Positions 8,073-17,531 of a stretch of DNA of 64,000 nucleotides are shown here, in pieces (the first letter of the stretch is position 1; every line of letters begins with the position of its first letter). Origin of the DNA: an uncultured Christensenellaceae bacterium (GTDB taxonomy: Bacteria > Bacillota > Clostridia > Christensenellales > Christensenellaceae). The stretch covers positions 9,642 through 73,641 of the forward strand of contig CAJUPM010000002.1 in assembly GCA_910588425.1 (NCBI GenBank), in the 5' to 3' direction. The notes under the pieces are model-generated. The model did no database searches and was not told the origin of the DNA. It worked only from the letters and a program-made list of their open reading frames with translations. The position numbers and the translations under genes are program-made.

Positions 8073-11000
8073 TTCCGCTTTCGCTTCGGTTTGCGGCGTT
8101 TGGGCCGTATGAAAAAGAGCAGAGCATCGATTTCACGCTTTTCCGCCAGGATGGGCTGTTCCTCATCAGCGGGCCGACCGGCGCGGGAAAGACCGCCATT
8201 TTAGATGCCATGACCTACGCCCTATTTGGCAGAAGCAGCGGCGGCGGGCGGGGCAGTTTTGCCTCCATGCGCTGCCAGTATGCCAAGAAGGATGCGCAGA
8301 CTTTTGCCGAGTTTACCTTTGAGCATAAAGGCAAGCGCTACCAGTTTTACCGATATCTCCGGCCTACGCGCAGGAAAGACCTGGATGGATTTGAGGAGAT
8401 GGCCAGAGCGGGTGAACTGCAGGAGGACGGCGCGCTGGTTCCGTTTGCGGCGAATATGAAAAAGACAGCGGTGGATCAGTATGCGGCATCGCTTTTGGGA
8501 CTCTCTTACGATCAGTTCCGGCAGATTATTCTCCTGCCCCAGGGGCAGTTTGAACGCCTGCTGACGGCGGATACGGAGGAGAAAGAAAAGATCCTGCGCA
8601 CGTTGTTTGGCGCAGAGATTTGGACGCAGGCCGCGGAGTGGCTGAATCAGCAGGCGGGCGAGATGCTGGCGCAGGCCAGAGATTTGCGCAGCCGGCGGGA
8701 TGCAGTTTTGCAAAGCGCAGGAGCACAGAGCGTTGCCGCGCTGGAAGAACGGCGGGAAACGGAGGCGCAGGAGCTCGAAAAACTGCAGGAGCTTTCGGGG
8801 CAGGCGGCGCAGGCATTGGAGCAGGCCCAGACCCGGACGGCGCAGGCAAGGCGGCTGGAGGAGCAGTTTGTCCGGATGGACAAGCTGAAGGAAGAGAGGG
8901 CAGCTCTTGACGGGCAGGCGGAGGAGATCTGCCGCCTGCGCGCCAAGCTGAAAAAAGCAGAGCAGGCCCAGCGGGTTTTGCCTGTTTTTGAGGCGTGTGT
9001 TTCTGCCGGGTGCGAGGCAGAGGAGCGTAGCCGCAGTTTAGCGCTGGCGGAAGAGCAGATGGACAGCCCAAAGCGGCAGTATGCGCAGGCTATGGCGGAG
9101 TATGAGAAGAGCAAAGGGCAGCAGGCAGTTTTGGAAGAACTGCGGCAGGAGAGCGCGCAGCTAGAACAGCAGGCGGATCAGGCAAAAGCCCTTTTGCAGG
9201 AAAAACAGCTGTTTTTAAAACTGCGGGAAGATTGGACGGGCGCAAACCGGGAAACCGAGCGCACCCGTCAGGCGATGCGGGAAAACGCCCAAAGCCAGCT
9301 TGCCTTGCGCGAAGAGATCGCTCAACTGGAGGAAACCGCGCAGACCGAGGGGCACTGGAGCGCCCAAACCGCGCGGCTGGAAAACCAGCAGAAGGAGAGA
9401 AGCCGCTGGGAGGAGATCTGCCAAAGGCTGGAACAGGCTGGGCAGAGGCTGACACAGCTAAAAGAATTGGAGCAAAAGCGTGCAGACCAGGCAAAGCGCT
9501 GTGAACAAGCATACGAGAGAGCATATGAGAGCTATCTTGGCAATGCGGCACAGCTGGTGGCCAGAGGGCTGCATCAGGGGGATACCTGCCCGGTTTGCGG
9601 CGGCGTCTTTGAGCGCCCGGCGGATATGGGCGAGATGGAGCAGGTGAGCAGAGAACAGCTGAGCGCCTGCCGGGAGCGGCAAAAGCAGGCGAGGGCGGCG
9701 CTGGAAGAATGCAGGCGGGAGCAGACGGCTTTGGCGGAACAGAGCCGTTCCCTGCAAGAGCGCAGGCAGGAACTGGAAGAGCGGATTAGCCCGGAGGCTC
9801 AAAACCAGAACATCGAAGAAGAGCTGAAGCGGGCGCAGGAAGCATATCAGGCGGCCAGGCAGGCGGCGAAAAACTTAAAGGAGGCGCGGCAGAGAAGGGC
9901 GGAGCTGGAAGAGCAGGCGTCGGCACAGCAAGAGAGCTTAAGCAATGCGGCGCAGCTGGAACAACAGCGGAGAGAACAGCTCGTGAGCAGCAAAGCCCGC
10001 ATTCAGGCGATGCGTGAGAACTTTGCGCTGGAGATACAGCCGGCAGAGCTGGAAGCCCGGCACAAAAGAAAGCAGGAGGAGATGGAGCGGCTGGGGCAGG
10101 CCATCGAGCAGGCGCAAAAGCAAAAGGAGCGCGCACAGCAGCAGCTGGCCGCCGCAAAAGCCCGGCTGGATACCGCCGCGGAGGAGCAGAAAAAGGCGCA
10201 GGCGGCGCACGCTTTGGCAAAGGAGAGCCTGCAGGAGGCGCTCTCTGCACAGGGATTCGCAGATGAGCAAGCTTTTCGGGAGGCACAGCTTTCGGAAGAG
10301 AGCACTGCGCGGTGCCGGAGGCAGATAGAGGACTACGCCGCAAGAATGCAGGCGGTGGAGCGGGAGGAGGGAGTGCTCGGCGGGTTGCTGGCGGGGCAGA
10401 AGCGCCCTGAGTTGGAACAAATTGTACAGCAGAGCAGGCAGGCAGAGGAGGAGGCCGGGCAGCTGCGGGAAAAATGCGCAGAACAGCGGGAACGCCTGCG
10501 CGCATTGGAGGGCGTTTTGCGGGAAGTGCAAAAGGCAGATGCACTTTTGCAGCAAAAAGCGCCCGAAGCGGACATGCTGCAAAACTTCTCGGCCACTTTG
10601 CGGGGCAACAAGGGCGTTGGAATTGGCAGGTTTGTCATGGGAATTCTGCTCTCTGCCGTCACTAAAGAGGCGAATATCCTGCTGGAAGGCGTGCATGGGG
10701 GGAGGTATCGCCTGCTGCGCACCCGGGAAGCCGTGGGGCAAAAGCGCAAAGCGGGGCTGAATTTTGAAGTGTTCGACGCGCTCTCCGGCGAAAACAGGGG
10801 CGTGCAGAGCCTTTCCGGCGGCGAGAAATTTCTACTCTCCCTGGCGCTCTGCCTGGGGCTTTCCGTGTTTTTGCAGCGCCAGACGGGCAAGGTGGAGATA
10901 GAAGCCATGTTTATTGATGAGGGCTTTGGCACGCTGGACAGCGCCTCCATTGGCGAAGCGCTGGATATGCTGCTCTCGGTCAAAAGTTCCAGGCGGCTGG

Positions 11001-11101
11001 TCGGCATTATCTCGCATGTGGCGGCGCTTTCCGATACCATCGCCTGCGCTGTTCAGGTGAAGAAAGGTGAGCGGGGAAGCAGTCTGCGCATTCTGGCTTA
11101 A
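8069..11101 (+). CDS. sbcC: Exonuclease SbcC (Rad50-type ATPase subunit)
   Basis: ATPase partner of SbcD. The 1010-residue protein has a Walker A motif GPTGAGKT (35-42), two very long coiled-coil arms rich in glutamine, glutamate and alanine, and a zinc hook CPVC (C507, C510) at the midpoint, then the ABC signature LSGGEK (915-920) and Walker B FIDEGFG (D950, E951). This is the full Rad50/SMC-like plan. The ATG at 8069 overlaps the sbcD stop and follows AAAGGAG; the frame opens further upstream inside sbcD without a ribosome site. ATP binding would clamp the nuclease dimer on DNA ends. Confidence 0.96.
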   Translation: MIPLSLRFAAFGPYEKEQSIDFTLFRQDGLFLISGPTGAGKTAILDAMTYALFGRSSGGGRGSFASMRCQYAKKDAQTFAEFTFEHKGKRYQFYRYLRPTRRKDLDGFEEMARAGELQEDGALVPFAANMKKTAVDQYAASLLGLSYDQFRQIILLPQGQFERLLTADTEEKEKILRTLFGAEIWTQAAEWLNQQAGEMLAQARDLRSRRDAVLQSAGAQSVAALEERRETEAQELEKLQELSGQAAQALEQAQTRTAQARRLEEQFVRMDKLKEERAALDGQAEEICRLRAKLKKAEQAQRVLPVFEACVSAGCEAEERSRSLALAEEQMDSPKRQYAQAMAEYEKSKGQQAVLEELRQESAQLEQQADQAKALLQEKQLFLKLREDWTGANRETERTRQAMRENAQSQLALREEIAQLEETAQTEGHWSAQTARLENQQKERSRWEEICQRLEQAGQRLTQLKELEQKRADQAKRCEQAYERAYESYLGNAAQLVARGLHQGDTCPVCGGVFERPADMGEMEQVSREQLSACRERQKQARAALEECRREQTALAEQSRSLQERRQELEERISPEAQNQNIEEELKRAQEAYQAARQAAKNLKEARQRRAELEEQASAQQESLSNAAQLEQQRREQLVSSKARIQAMRENFALEIQPAELEARHKRKQEEMERLGQAIEQAQKQKERAQQQLAAAKARLDTAAEEQKKAQAAHALAKESLQEALSAQGFADEQAFREAQLSEESTARCRRQIEDYAARMQAVEREEGVLGGLLAGQKRPELEQIVQQSRQAEEEAGQLREKCAEQRERLRALEGVLREVQKADALLQQKAPEADMLQNFSATLRGNKGVGIGRFVMGILLSAVTKEANILLEGVHGGRYRLLRTREAVGQKRKAGLNFEVFDALSGENRGVQSLSGGEKFLLSLALCLGLSVFLQRQTGKVEIEAMFIDEGFGTLDSASIGEALDMLLSVKSSRRLVGIISHVAALSDTIACAVQVKKGERGSSLRILA

Positions 11102-11198
11102 GCGAAAGTACAAAAAATCGACAAAAAGAGATATTCATAATTTATTCATATTTTAGACATGAATAAGACATATATTAAATTTAAACTAAAAGTCATAA

Positions 11199-11337
11199 AT
11201 TCGTAATAATTACCGGGTGATGACGGTATTACGAATGGCATCGCGGCACCATAGCGGTGCGATGAAAATAGTCTGTATTGCCCCTCCCCGGGCGATACTC
11301 CCTCCCCAAAAGAGCAGGCTTGCCTGCTCTTTTTTTG
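11199..11337 (+). ncRNA. Candidate C-rich small RNA with terminator
   Basis: The region 11102-11447 has no gene but several folds. ATTCGTAATA (11199-11208) pairs perfectly with 11227-11236. A second hairpin spans 11239-11264. A third (11269-11299) shows CTCCCC as a closed loop on a GCCC/GGGC stem. A free TCCCTCCCC (11299-11307) follows, then the terminator GAGCAGGC/GCCTGCTC with seven T residues (11312-11337). C-rich loops of this kind pair with ribosome sites in known Gram-positive small RNAs. A TAATAA box at 11203-11208 is a weak promoter guess; the 5' end is not defined. Confidence 0.5.
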
Positions 11338-11447
11338 TGCCGACTTGAGCCGAAAACGATTTTGTGGACTTTTCTATTTTTAAAAGTTGTATTATGATAG
11401 GAGGAGAAACGAGCGGCGGCCTATCTGCCGAAAGACTGGAGGTTTTG

Positions 11448-11927
11448 ATGCTGGGGCATTTTGGGTTTTCCTATATCGGCCTAGTCTATCTGCTGATGCT
11501 TTTTGTGCCCAATCTGCTTTGGATAAGGCATAAGCCGCAGGGCTATTCTTCCGCAGGGGAAAGTAGGGTGCTGGCGTTTTGCGAGAGAGCGGGCGAGGTC
11601 TGCGTATGCTGCGCGGCGCTGGCCTTTTCGGATTTCAATCTAAAAAGCTGGTCCTGTTGGAGCCTTTTTCTGCTCCTCTCTTTTTTGCTGATGGTGCTTT
11701 ATGAAGCCTGGTGGATTGGGTATTTTAAAAGTGAAAAAACTTTGCAGGATTTCTATCGCAGCTTTTTTGGGATCCCGGTCGCCGGGGCGACGCTGCCCGT
11801 GCTGGCCTTTTTCCTGCTGGGAGTTTACGGCAAGAATCTTTGGATGATGCTCGCTAGCCTGCTGCTGGGCGTTGGGCATATTGGGATTCACTTGCAGCAC
11901 CGCGCACAGCTGGAGCGGCAGGAATAA
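11448..11927 (+). CDS. Integral membrane protein, unknown function
   Basis: A 159-residue hydrophobic protein that I cannot assign. ATG at 11448 is chosen because GGAGG lies at 11438-11442; the frame is open from 11364 without a ribosome site. Four to five membrane spans are visible, including FSYIGLVYLLMLFVPNLLWI near the N-terminus and two at the C-terminus (LPVLAFFLLGVYG, LWMMLASLLLGVGHIGIHL). Tryptophan and cysteine are frequent between spans (SWSCWSLF, YEAWWIGYF). It precedes a lipoprotein gene by 40 bases and may be cotranscribed with it. Confidence 0.65.
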   Translation: MLGHFGFSYIGLVYLLMLFVPNLLWIRHKPQGYSSAGESRVLAFCERAGEVCVCCAALAFSDFNLKSWSCWSLFLLLSFLLMVLYEAWWIGYFKSEKTLQDFYRSFFGIPVAGATLPVLAFFLLGVYGKNLWMMLASLLLGVGHIGIHLQHRAQLERQE

Positions 11928-11967
11928 AGGGTTACTAGCAATCCGTTAGGATGAATGAAAAGGAGTC

Positions 11968-13749
11968 ATGAAATTGAAAATACTAAGAAGAACAACAGCG
12001 CTTTTGCTCTCTCTGCTTTTGGTATTTGCGGTGGCAGGATGCGCGGCCAAGCCCGAGCAGGTGCAGGCGCAGTTTGATGCTTTTTTGGCGGAAGAGCTGA
12101 AGAGCGCTTTGGAATCGGATTATCTTTCCATGCATATTCTGGCGTTTGATCCGCAGACGTATGGCATCGATCGGGAAAAGGTTCCGGTTAGCCTGGGGGA
12201 GCGGGATATCCTGCAATCCAGAGAGGCTGCGCGGGAAGAACTGAAGGGGAGCATCAAGAAGCTGAAATCCTTCCCCAGAGCCAAGCTGACGCCAAATCAG
12301 CAGGATACCTATGATATTTACCTGTTCTATCTGGAGGCGCAGCAGCTGCTTGCGCAGAAAAAGTTCGACTATTTGGGAAGCACCTTCTCGGAGATTGGGG
12401 AATACACTCAGCTTCCGACGATGTTTGCGGATTACCGCTTTTACAGCGAGCGGGATATCGCGGATCTCATCACGCTGATTTGGGATACCCGTGATTATAT
12501 GGGCGGGCAAATCGCCTTTGCAAAGCAGCAGCAGGAAAAGGGAACGCTCTGCATGGACTGCGATGCCGTGATCGAATACTGCGAAGGCATCGTGCAGGAG
12601 GGCGAGCAGAGCGCCGTGCTGGCTAGCATGCAGGAAAGCATTCGGGCCATGGAGCTGGATGACGGGCAGGAACAGGAGTATCTGCGTCAGCTGAAGGAGG
12701 CGTTCCTCTCCTCTTTTCTGCCGGCTTATCAGGATATCGCCGATGCCGCAAGAGAGCTGAAGGCGCAGGGCGCCGGGTTCAAATCCCTGGCGGAAATGCC
12801 CGATGGAAAGCAGTATTACGAGGCGCTTTTGCAGTATAACGTCGGGACGAAAACCTCTGCCAAGGAGTTCACGGCGCAGATGGAGGAGGCCCTGGAAGCC
12901 CAGATGGGAGAGCTCTATGCGGTTTTGAGCAAAGAGGGCGTGGCCGAGCGGTATCTGGAAACTGGCCTGGAATTATCCACATCCTATACCGATTTTGCCA
13001 AAATGCTGGAGGATTTGGAGCAGAGGATCGCAGAGCATTTCCCGAGTGTCGGCAAGGTAGACTACACGGTGGAGACCATTGCGCCGGCGCTCGCCGTGGA
13101 GACCATTGGCGCATATTTTAACATCCCATCCCTGGACGGGGGAGAGCCGGAGCTCATCAAGGTGAATACCACGAGCACATCCTCCGCTATCTCTTCTTTG
13201 GAGACGTTCATGACCGTCGCGCACGAGGGGTTCCCGGGGCATCTCTACCAATACGCCTATATGCGCAAAAATCTGGCGGATCAGCCTCTGCGGCAGGTGG
13301 CGACGCTCAGCGGATATACCGAGGGCTATGCGAAATATATCGAGAGCCTGGCGGCGCGCTACGCTGGAGTGGATGAGGATCTGGCAGAACTCTACTGCTC
13401 AAACGCGCTTTGCGCCGGCTATATGACGGTTTTGGCCGATATCGGGATTCACTATGAGGGCTGGAGCAGGGAGCAGGTGCTCGAGTTTATGCAGGATTAC
13501 GGGCTGGATGAGCAGTATTTTGAGGAGGCCTATCATCAGCTCGTCAATAACCCCGGCATCTTCCTGCCCTATTTTGGGGGACAGATGCAGTTTGCCAAGC
13601 TGCGGGCCAAGGCCGAGCAAGCGCTGGGGGCGGATTTCGATGAGATTGCCTTCCACGATCTGATCTTGCGGTATGGAGCGCCGTCCTTTGATTTTCTGAA
13701 TCAAAAGCTGGAGCTGTATTTGCAGCAGGAACAGCGTGCGGCCGCGTAA
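11968..13749 (+). CDS. DUF885 family lipoprotein, putative peptidase
   Basis: A 593-residue lipoprotein: signal peptide with lipobox VAGC (cysteine 25), then a mostly helical body. VAHEGFPGH places H419, E420 and H425 in the HExxPGH arrangement that defines DUF885, a family regarded as M-type zinc peptidases. A second conserved-looking stretch, SGYTEGYAKYIESL, follows about 30 residues later and would give the third metal ligand (E in TEG). AAGGAG precedes the ATG. It would act on the outer face of the membrane on short peptides or modified amino acids; the substrate is not known. A terminator follows directly. Confidence 0.85.
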   Translation: MKLKILRRTTALLLSLLLVFAVAGCAAKPEQVQAQFDAFLAEELKSALESDYLSMHILAFDPQTYGIDREKVPVSLGERDILQSREAAREELKGSIKKLKSFPRAKLTPNQQDTYDIYLFYLEAQQLLAQKKFDYLGSTFSEIGEYTQLPTMFADYRFYSERDIADLITLIWDTRDYMGGQIAFAKQQQEKGTLCMDCDAVIEYCEGIVQEGEQSAVLASMQESIRAMELDDGQEQEYLRQLKEAFLSSFLPAYQDIADAARELKAQGAGFKSLAEMPDGKQYYEALLQYNVGTKTSAKEFTAQMEEALEAQMGELYAVLSKEGVAERYLETGLELSTSYTDFAKMLEDLEQRIAEHFPSVGKVDYTVETIAPALAVETIGAYFNIPSLDGGEPELIKVNTTSTSSAISSLETFMTVAHEGFPGHLYQYAYMRKNLADQPLRQVATLSGYTEGYAKYIESLAARYAGVDEDLAELYCSNALCAGYMTVLADIGIHYEGWSREQVLEFMQDYGLDEQYFEEAYHQLVNNPGIFLPYFGGQMQFAKLRAKAEQALGADFDEIAFHDLILRYGAPSFDFLNQKLELYLQQEQRAAA

Positions 13750-13756
13750 TGAAATC

Positions 13757-13790
13757 AAAAAAAGCACCCGGTTTTGGGTGCTTTTTTTCT
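13757..13790 (+). terminator. Rho-independent terminator after DUF885 gene
   Basis: Stem AAAGCACCC with GGGTGCTTT, loop GGTTTT, flanked by A-run and T-run. Confidence 0.9.
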
Positions 13791-13863
13791 ATCAGTTTTT
13801 GAACGTGCATATTGGGAGCGCTTTTTTCATATGCTGTATCAAAACAAAAAAAGAGGGATACAG

Positions 13864-14994
13864 ATGAGAAACGGAGCTTACAGAAGAAGGACAAACCGGG
13901 TTTTGGTCGGCAAACAGCAGAGCAACTCTGCGCACAGCAGACAGCCGGCGCGTTTTGCGCCAAAAAGGCCGGGCATTGCCCCAAGGCAGGTGATTCTATG
14001 GGGCGCGATTCTGCTTTTGCTTTTGAGCATTGCTATTGGAACGGGAGGAAAGAGGAAAGAGCAGACCCCGCTTTCGGCGGTGGTCAAATCAAACGACGTC
14101 TCTGCGGAGGAACGGCCTCCGGATGCGGCGCAAAGCCAGGCTGTGATGCTCAAGGTCTGTGTGGAAGGCCAGCTGGAGGAGATGGAGCTGGAGGAATATA
14201 TCCTGCGCGTCGTCTCTGCGGAAATGCCAGCCTCCTATGATCTTGAGGCGCTCAAGGCGCAGGCGGTTGCCGCGCGCACCTATACGCTGCGCAAAAAGCT
14301 GGGCGGCGGCTGCAAAAAAATAGAGGGCGCGGAGATCTGCTCGGACCATACGCACTGCCAGGCCTATTGCTCGGAAGAGGATATGAAGAAAAAATGGGGC
14401 AATGACTACGAAACCTATCATGGGAAAATCGCGCAGGCAGTCTCGCAGACGGCAGGCCAGGTTCTCGTCTATGAGGGGCAGCCCATCAGCGCACTGTATT
14501 TTTCCTCCAGCGGTGGGATGACGGAATCCTCCGAGCATGTATTTGGCGGGCAGGTGCCCTATCTTCAGAGCGTTTCCAGCCCGGGCGAAAGCGATTATGC
14601 GGGCGCGCAGACCAAAAAGGAATTCTCCTACGCCGATGCCGCGGCGCTCATTGCAGAAAAATACCCGGAGGCCAAAATCACCGCGCAAAACGCAAAAACT
14701 GCCATTTCCATTCTCTCACGCTATGAGAGCGGCAGAGTGGAAACACTGAAGCTGGGGGAGACGGCGATATCCGGCGTCAAGGCGCGGCAGCTCTTCGGCC
14801 TGCGCTCGGCCAATTTTTCCATCGGCTTTGGCGCAGAGAAAATGACGTTTGAGACGGTCGGCTATGGGCATGGCGTAGGGATGAGCCAAGCGGGGGCGAA
14901 CGCCATGGGAAAAGAGGGAAAAAATTATCGGGAGATCCTGCTGCATTATTATACGGGAGTTGCCCTGGGCAGTGTTTCGGATTTTCTCGAATAA
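13864..14994 (+). CDS. spoIID: Stage II sporulation protein D (SpoIID/LytB domain)
   Basis: Membrane-anchored lytic transglycosylase that remodels peptidoglycan during engulfment of the forespore. A basic cytoplasmic tail is followed by one membrane segment (about 42-58) and the SpoIID domain. VVSAEMPASY contains E120, matching the catalytic glutamate region of the family, and VGYGHGVGMSQAGA near the C-terminus is the other hallmark. The length, 376 residues, is normal. The start is the ATG at 13864 after AGAGGG; an earlier in-frame codon at 13774 overlaps the preceding terminator and was not used. The next gene is spoIIQ-like, so the two engulfment proteins sit together. Confidence 0.92.
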   Translation: MRNGAYRRRTNRVLVGKQQSNSAHSRQPARFAPKRPGIAPRQVILWGAILLLLLSIAIGTGGKRKEQTPLSAVVKSNDVSAEERPPDAAQSQAVMLKVCVEGQLEEMELEEYILRVVSAEMPASYDLEALKAQAVAARTYTLRKKLGGGCKKIEGAEICSDHTHCQAYCSEEDMKKKWGNDYETYHGKIAQAVSQTAGQVLVYEGQPISALYFSSSGGMTESSEHVFGGQVPYLQSVSSPGESDYAGAQTKKEFSYADAAALIAEKYPEAKITAQNAKTAISILSRYESGRVETLKLGETAISGVKARQLFGLRSANFSIGFGAEKMTFETVGYGHGVGMSQAGANAMGKEGKNYREILLHYYTGVALGSVSDFLE

Positions 14995-15023
14995 AGGAAA
15001 AGCAAATGCGCTTTTCCTTTTTT
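14994..15023 (+). terminator. Rho-independent terminator after spoIID
   Basis: AAAGGAAAAGC pairs with GCTTTTCCTTT and a T-run follows; the hairpin begins at the spoIID stop codon. Confidence 0.8.
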
Positions 15024-15117
15024 ATTTTTTACTTAAAAGAATAGGAAAGGCACCGATCGCGGAAAATAAAAAACAAAGAAGCTCTTTATATCAAAAATCA
15101 AAAAATAAAAAAAGAGG

Positions 15118-15143
15118 AAAATACCTGCGGAGGTATTTTTTTT
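15118..15143 (+). terminator. Hairpin with T-run ahead of spoIIQ
   Basis: AAAATACCT, loop GCGG, AGGTATTTT, then more T. It lies about 40 bases before the spoIIQ start, so it either ends read-through from spoIID or acts as an attenuator. Confidence 0.6.
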
Positions 15144-15181
15144 GTGATAAGGGGCAAAATGAAAGCAACGGAGGTGCAGTT

Positions 15182-15886
15182 ATGTTTGAAAATAAGGGAC
15201 CGAACAAATTTATGGCATTTATGAAAAAACACGGCATTTATTTTGTCGTAGCGGTATGCATTATGGCTGTGGGAACGATTGGTTATTTGGCAGTCTCCTC
15301 GAAGGATACGCCGAAGGAACAAGGCGGGCAGAGCGTCCAGAAACAACAGTCGCCGACGCTTGAGGAGCAGATGAAAAGCGCCAGCCCGTCCGTCGCCCCT
15401 TCGCCGGCGCAGCCTTCTCCCTCTGCCAGCGAGCAGGCAAAACCGCAGGAGAGCAAAGCGGCAACCAGCGCAAACCAGGGCAAGGTTTATTTGCAGATGC
15501 CCCTCAAGGGCGAGATTACCCGGGCATTTTCCGGCGATGATCTGGTCTATAACGAGACCATGAACCTTTGGGCGACGCACAACGGCATCGATATCTCGGC
15601 GGCCGAGGATGACGAGGTCAAGGCAGCTATGGCCGGGACGGTCAAGCGCGCTGAGGCGGATAACATTTTAGGCAACGTCGTCGTCATCGAACATTCGGGC
15701 GATCAGCGGACGATTTATGCCGGCCTGGCAGAGCTGAACGTCAAGGAAGGCGACAAAGTCAATGCCGGCCAGAGCATCGGCAAGGCGGGGACACCGCCCT
15801 TTGAACAAAAGGATGGCGCGCATTTGCATTTCGAGTATGAGAAGAATGGAAAATTCGTCGATCCAGTCTCCGCGATGGAGAAGTAA
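15182..15886 (+). CDS. spoIIQ: SpoIIQ-like M23 peptidase
   Basis: A 234-residue protein with one N-terminal membrane anchor (about 18-38), a serine/proline/glutamine linker (45-100) and a LytM/M23 domain. All zinc ligands of active M23 enzymes are present: HNGID (H133, D137) and HLH (H214, H216). Bacillus subtilis SpoIIQ lacks one of these, whereas clostridial SpoIIQ proteins keep them, so this version is likely an endopeptidase as well as the forespore half of the engulfment channel. GGAGGTG precedes the ATG. Position directly after spoIID supports the name; another M23 envelope enzyme is the alternative. Confidence 0.82.
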   Translation: MFENKGPNKFMAFMKKHGIYFVVAVCIMAVGTIGYLAVSSKDTPKEQGGQSVQKQQSPTLEEQMKSASPSVAPSPAQPSPSASEQAKPQESKAATSANQGKVYLQMPLKGEITRAFSGDDLVYNETMNLWATHNGIDISAAEDDEVKAAMAGTVKRAEADNILGNVVVIEHSGDQRTIYAGLAELNVKEGDKVNAGQSIGKAGTPPFEQKDGAHLHFEYEKNGKFVDPVSAMEK

Positions 15887-15891
15887 GCAAA

Positions 15892-15924
15892 AACGGCAGG
15901 GTATACAGCGCCTGCCGTTTTTTT
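15892..15924 (+). terminator. Rho-independent terminator after spoIIQ
   Basis: AACGGCAGG pairs with CCTGCCGTT; seven T residues follow. Confidence 0.9.
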
Positions 15925-16017
15925 ATGCCAAAGGCCCAGGGGAAATTAAGAAAAGCTCTTTTAAAACAGCCGGATTTGGTATAGAATAAAAGCAGTGATT
16001 ACCTAAGGAGGAATAAC

Positions 16018-17520
16018 ATGGAATTAGCGAAGCTTCAAAACGGCAGTGATATACGCGGCGTTGCCAGCGAGGGAATCGCCGGGCAGCCGGTCAATTTGAC
16101 GGACGAGGCTGTTTTTCATCTGGCGGCGGGCTTTATTTGCTGGCTGCAAAAGCGCCTGGGCAAAGAGCAGGTTCGCGTTGGCGTCGGCCGGGATTCGCGC
16201 ATCAGCGGCCCGCGCATTCTGGAAAATGTCCGCAAAGCGGCAGAGTATTGCGGCGCGGCGCTCTATGATACGGGCCTTGCCTCCACGCCGGCTATGTTCA
16301 TGTCTACGATTACAGAGGGCTTCGGGTATGACGGCGCCATCATGATCACGGCGAGCCACCTGCCCTTCAACCGCAACGGCCTGAAATTCTTTGTGCAGGA
16401 GGGCGGCCTGGAGAGCAGCGATATCAAAGAGGTTATCGCCATTGCGCAAAAAGAGGAGTATCAGAAGGCGGAAGGCGGCTGCTATGAGCAGGTGGATTTC
16501 ATGACGGTCTATGCCAAAATCCTCGCGGATAAGATTCGCCAGGGGACGGGCAAGGAAAAGCCGCTGGAGGGCATGAAAATCGTCGTGGACGCGGGCAACG
16601 GCGCCGGCGGTTTCTATGTGGAAAAAGTGCTGAAGCCGCTGGGCGCGGATACCGCAGGCAGCCAGTTTTTGGAGCCGGACGGCAGCTTCCCCAACCATAT
16701 CCCCAACCCGGAAGATAAAGAGGCGGCGGCCTCCATCTCCAAAGCGGTCTTGGATGCGGGCGCAGATCTCGGCGTCATTTTCGATACAGACGTGGATAGA
16801 GCGGGCGCTGTGGATTCCAAGGGCGGGATCATCAACCGCAACCGCCTGATCGCGCTCATCAGCGCGATTCTGCTGGAGGAGCATCCCGGGACCACCATCG
16901 TTACGGACTCGACGACTTCCAGCGGCCTGGCAAAGTTCATCAAGGCGCATGGCGGCATTCACCACCGCTTCAAGAGAGGCTATAAGAACGTCATCAACGA
17001 GAGCATCCGCCTGAATCAGGCAGGGCAGGATACCCAGATCGGCATAGAGACCTCCGGCCATGCCGCGCTCAAGGAGAACTATTTCCTGGACGACGGCGCA
17101 TATCTCGTCACCAAGATCATCATCAAAATGGCGCAGATGGCGGCCAAGGGAGAGAATATCTTCGATTTGATCGCAGATCTGGAAGAGCCCCAGGAGGCCG
17201 TGGAATTCCGCCTGTCCATCAAAGCGGAGGATTTCAAGGCATATGGCGCGCAGATTATCGAGGAGCTGACCAAAAAGACGGCGGCTGATGCTAGGTTCAT
17301 CCCGGCAGAGGATAACCACGAGGGTATCCGCGTTTCGCTGGGCAAGGAAGACGGGAACGGCTGGTTCCTGGTCCGCCTTTCCCTGCATGATCCGATTATT
17401 CCGGTCAATGCGGAAAGCGATGAACAGGGCGGCCTGAAGAAGATTGTCGCGGCACTGTATGAGCTGATTGGCGGCTATGAGCAGCTGGATCTCGCGCCGA
17501 TTGAGGCGTTTCTGAAATAG
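16018..17520 (+). CDS. Phosphoglucomutase/phosphomannomutase family enzyme
   Basis: Alpha-D-phosphohexomutase, which moves phosphate between C1 and C6 of a hexose phosphate and so links glycolysis to cell-wall and glycan precursors. TASHLPFNRNG holds the phosphoserine (S113), DTDVDR (D256, D258, D260) binds magnesium, and GxKF-like and C-terminal phosphate-binding parts follow. LP replaces the more common NP after TASH. The 500-residue length is usual. AAGGAGG precedes the ATG by seven bases. Whether glucose, mannose or both are used cannot be told. The zinc-ribbon gene follows 11 bases later in the same direction. Confidence 0.9.
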   Translation: MELAKLQNGSDIRGVASEGIAGQPVNLTDEAVFHLAAGFICWLQKRLGKEQVRVGVGRDSRISGPRILENVRKAAEYCGAALYDTGLASTPAMFMSTITEGFGYDGAIMITASHLPFNRNGLKFFVQEGGLESSDIKEVIAIAQKEEYQKAEGGCYEQVDFMTVYAKILADKIRQGTGKEKPLEGMKIVVDAGNGAGGFYVEKVLKPLGADTAGSQFLEPDGSFPNHIPNPEDKEAAASISKAVLDAGADLGVIFDTDVDRAGAVDSKGGIINRNRLIALISAILLEEHPGTTIVTDSTTSSGLAKFIKAHGGIHHRFKRGYKNVINESIRLNQAGQDTQIGIETSGHAALKENYFLDDGAYLVTKIIIKMAQMAAKGENIFDLIADLEEPQEAVEFRLSIKAEDFKAYGAQIIEELTKKTAADARFIPAEDNHEGIRVSLGKEDGNGWFLVRLSLHDPIIPVNAESDEQGGLKKIVAALYELIGGYEQLDLAPIEAFLK

Positions 17521-17531
17521 GAGGGGGCGCT

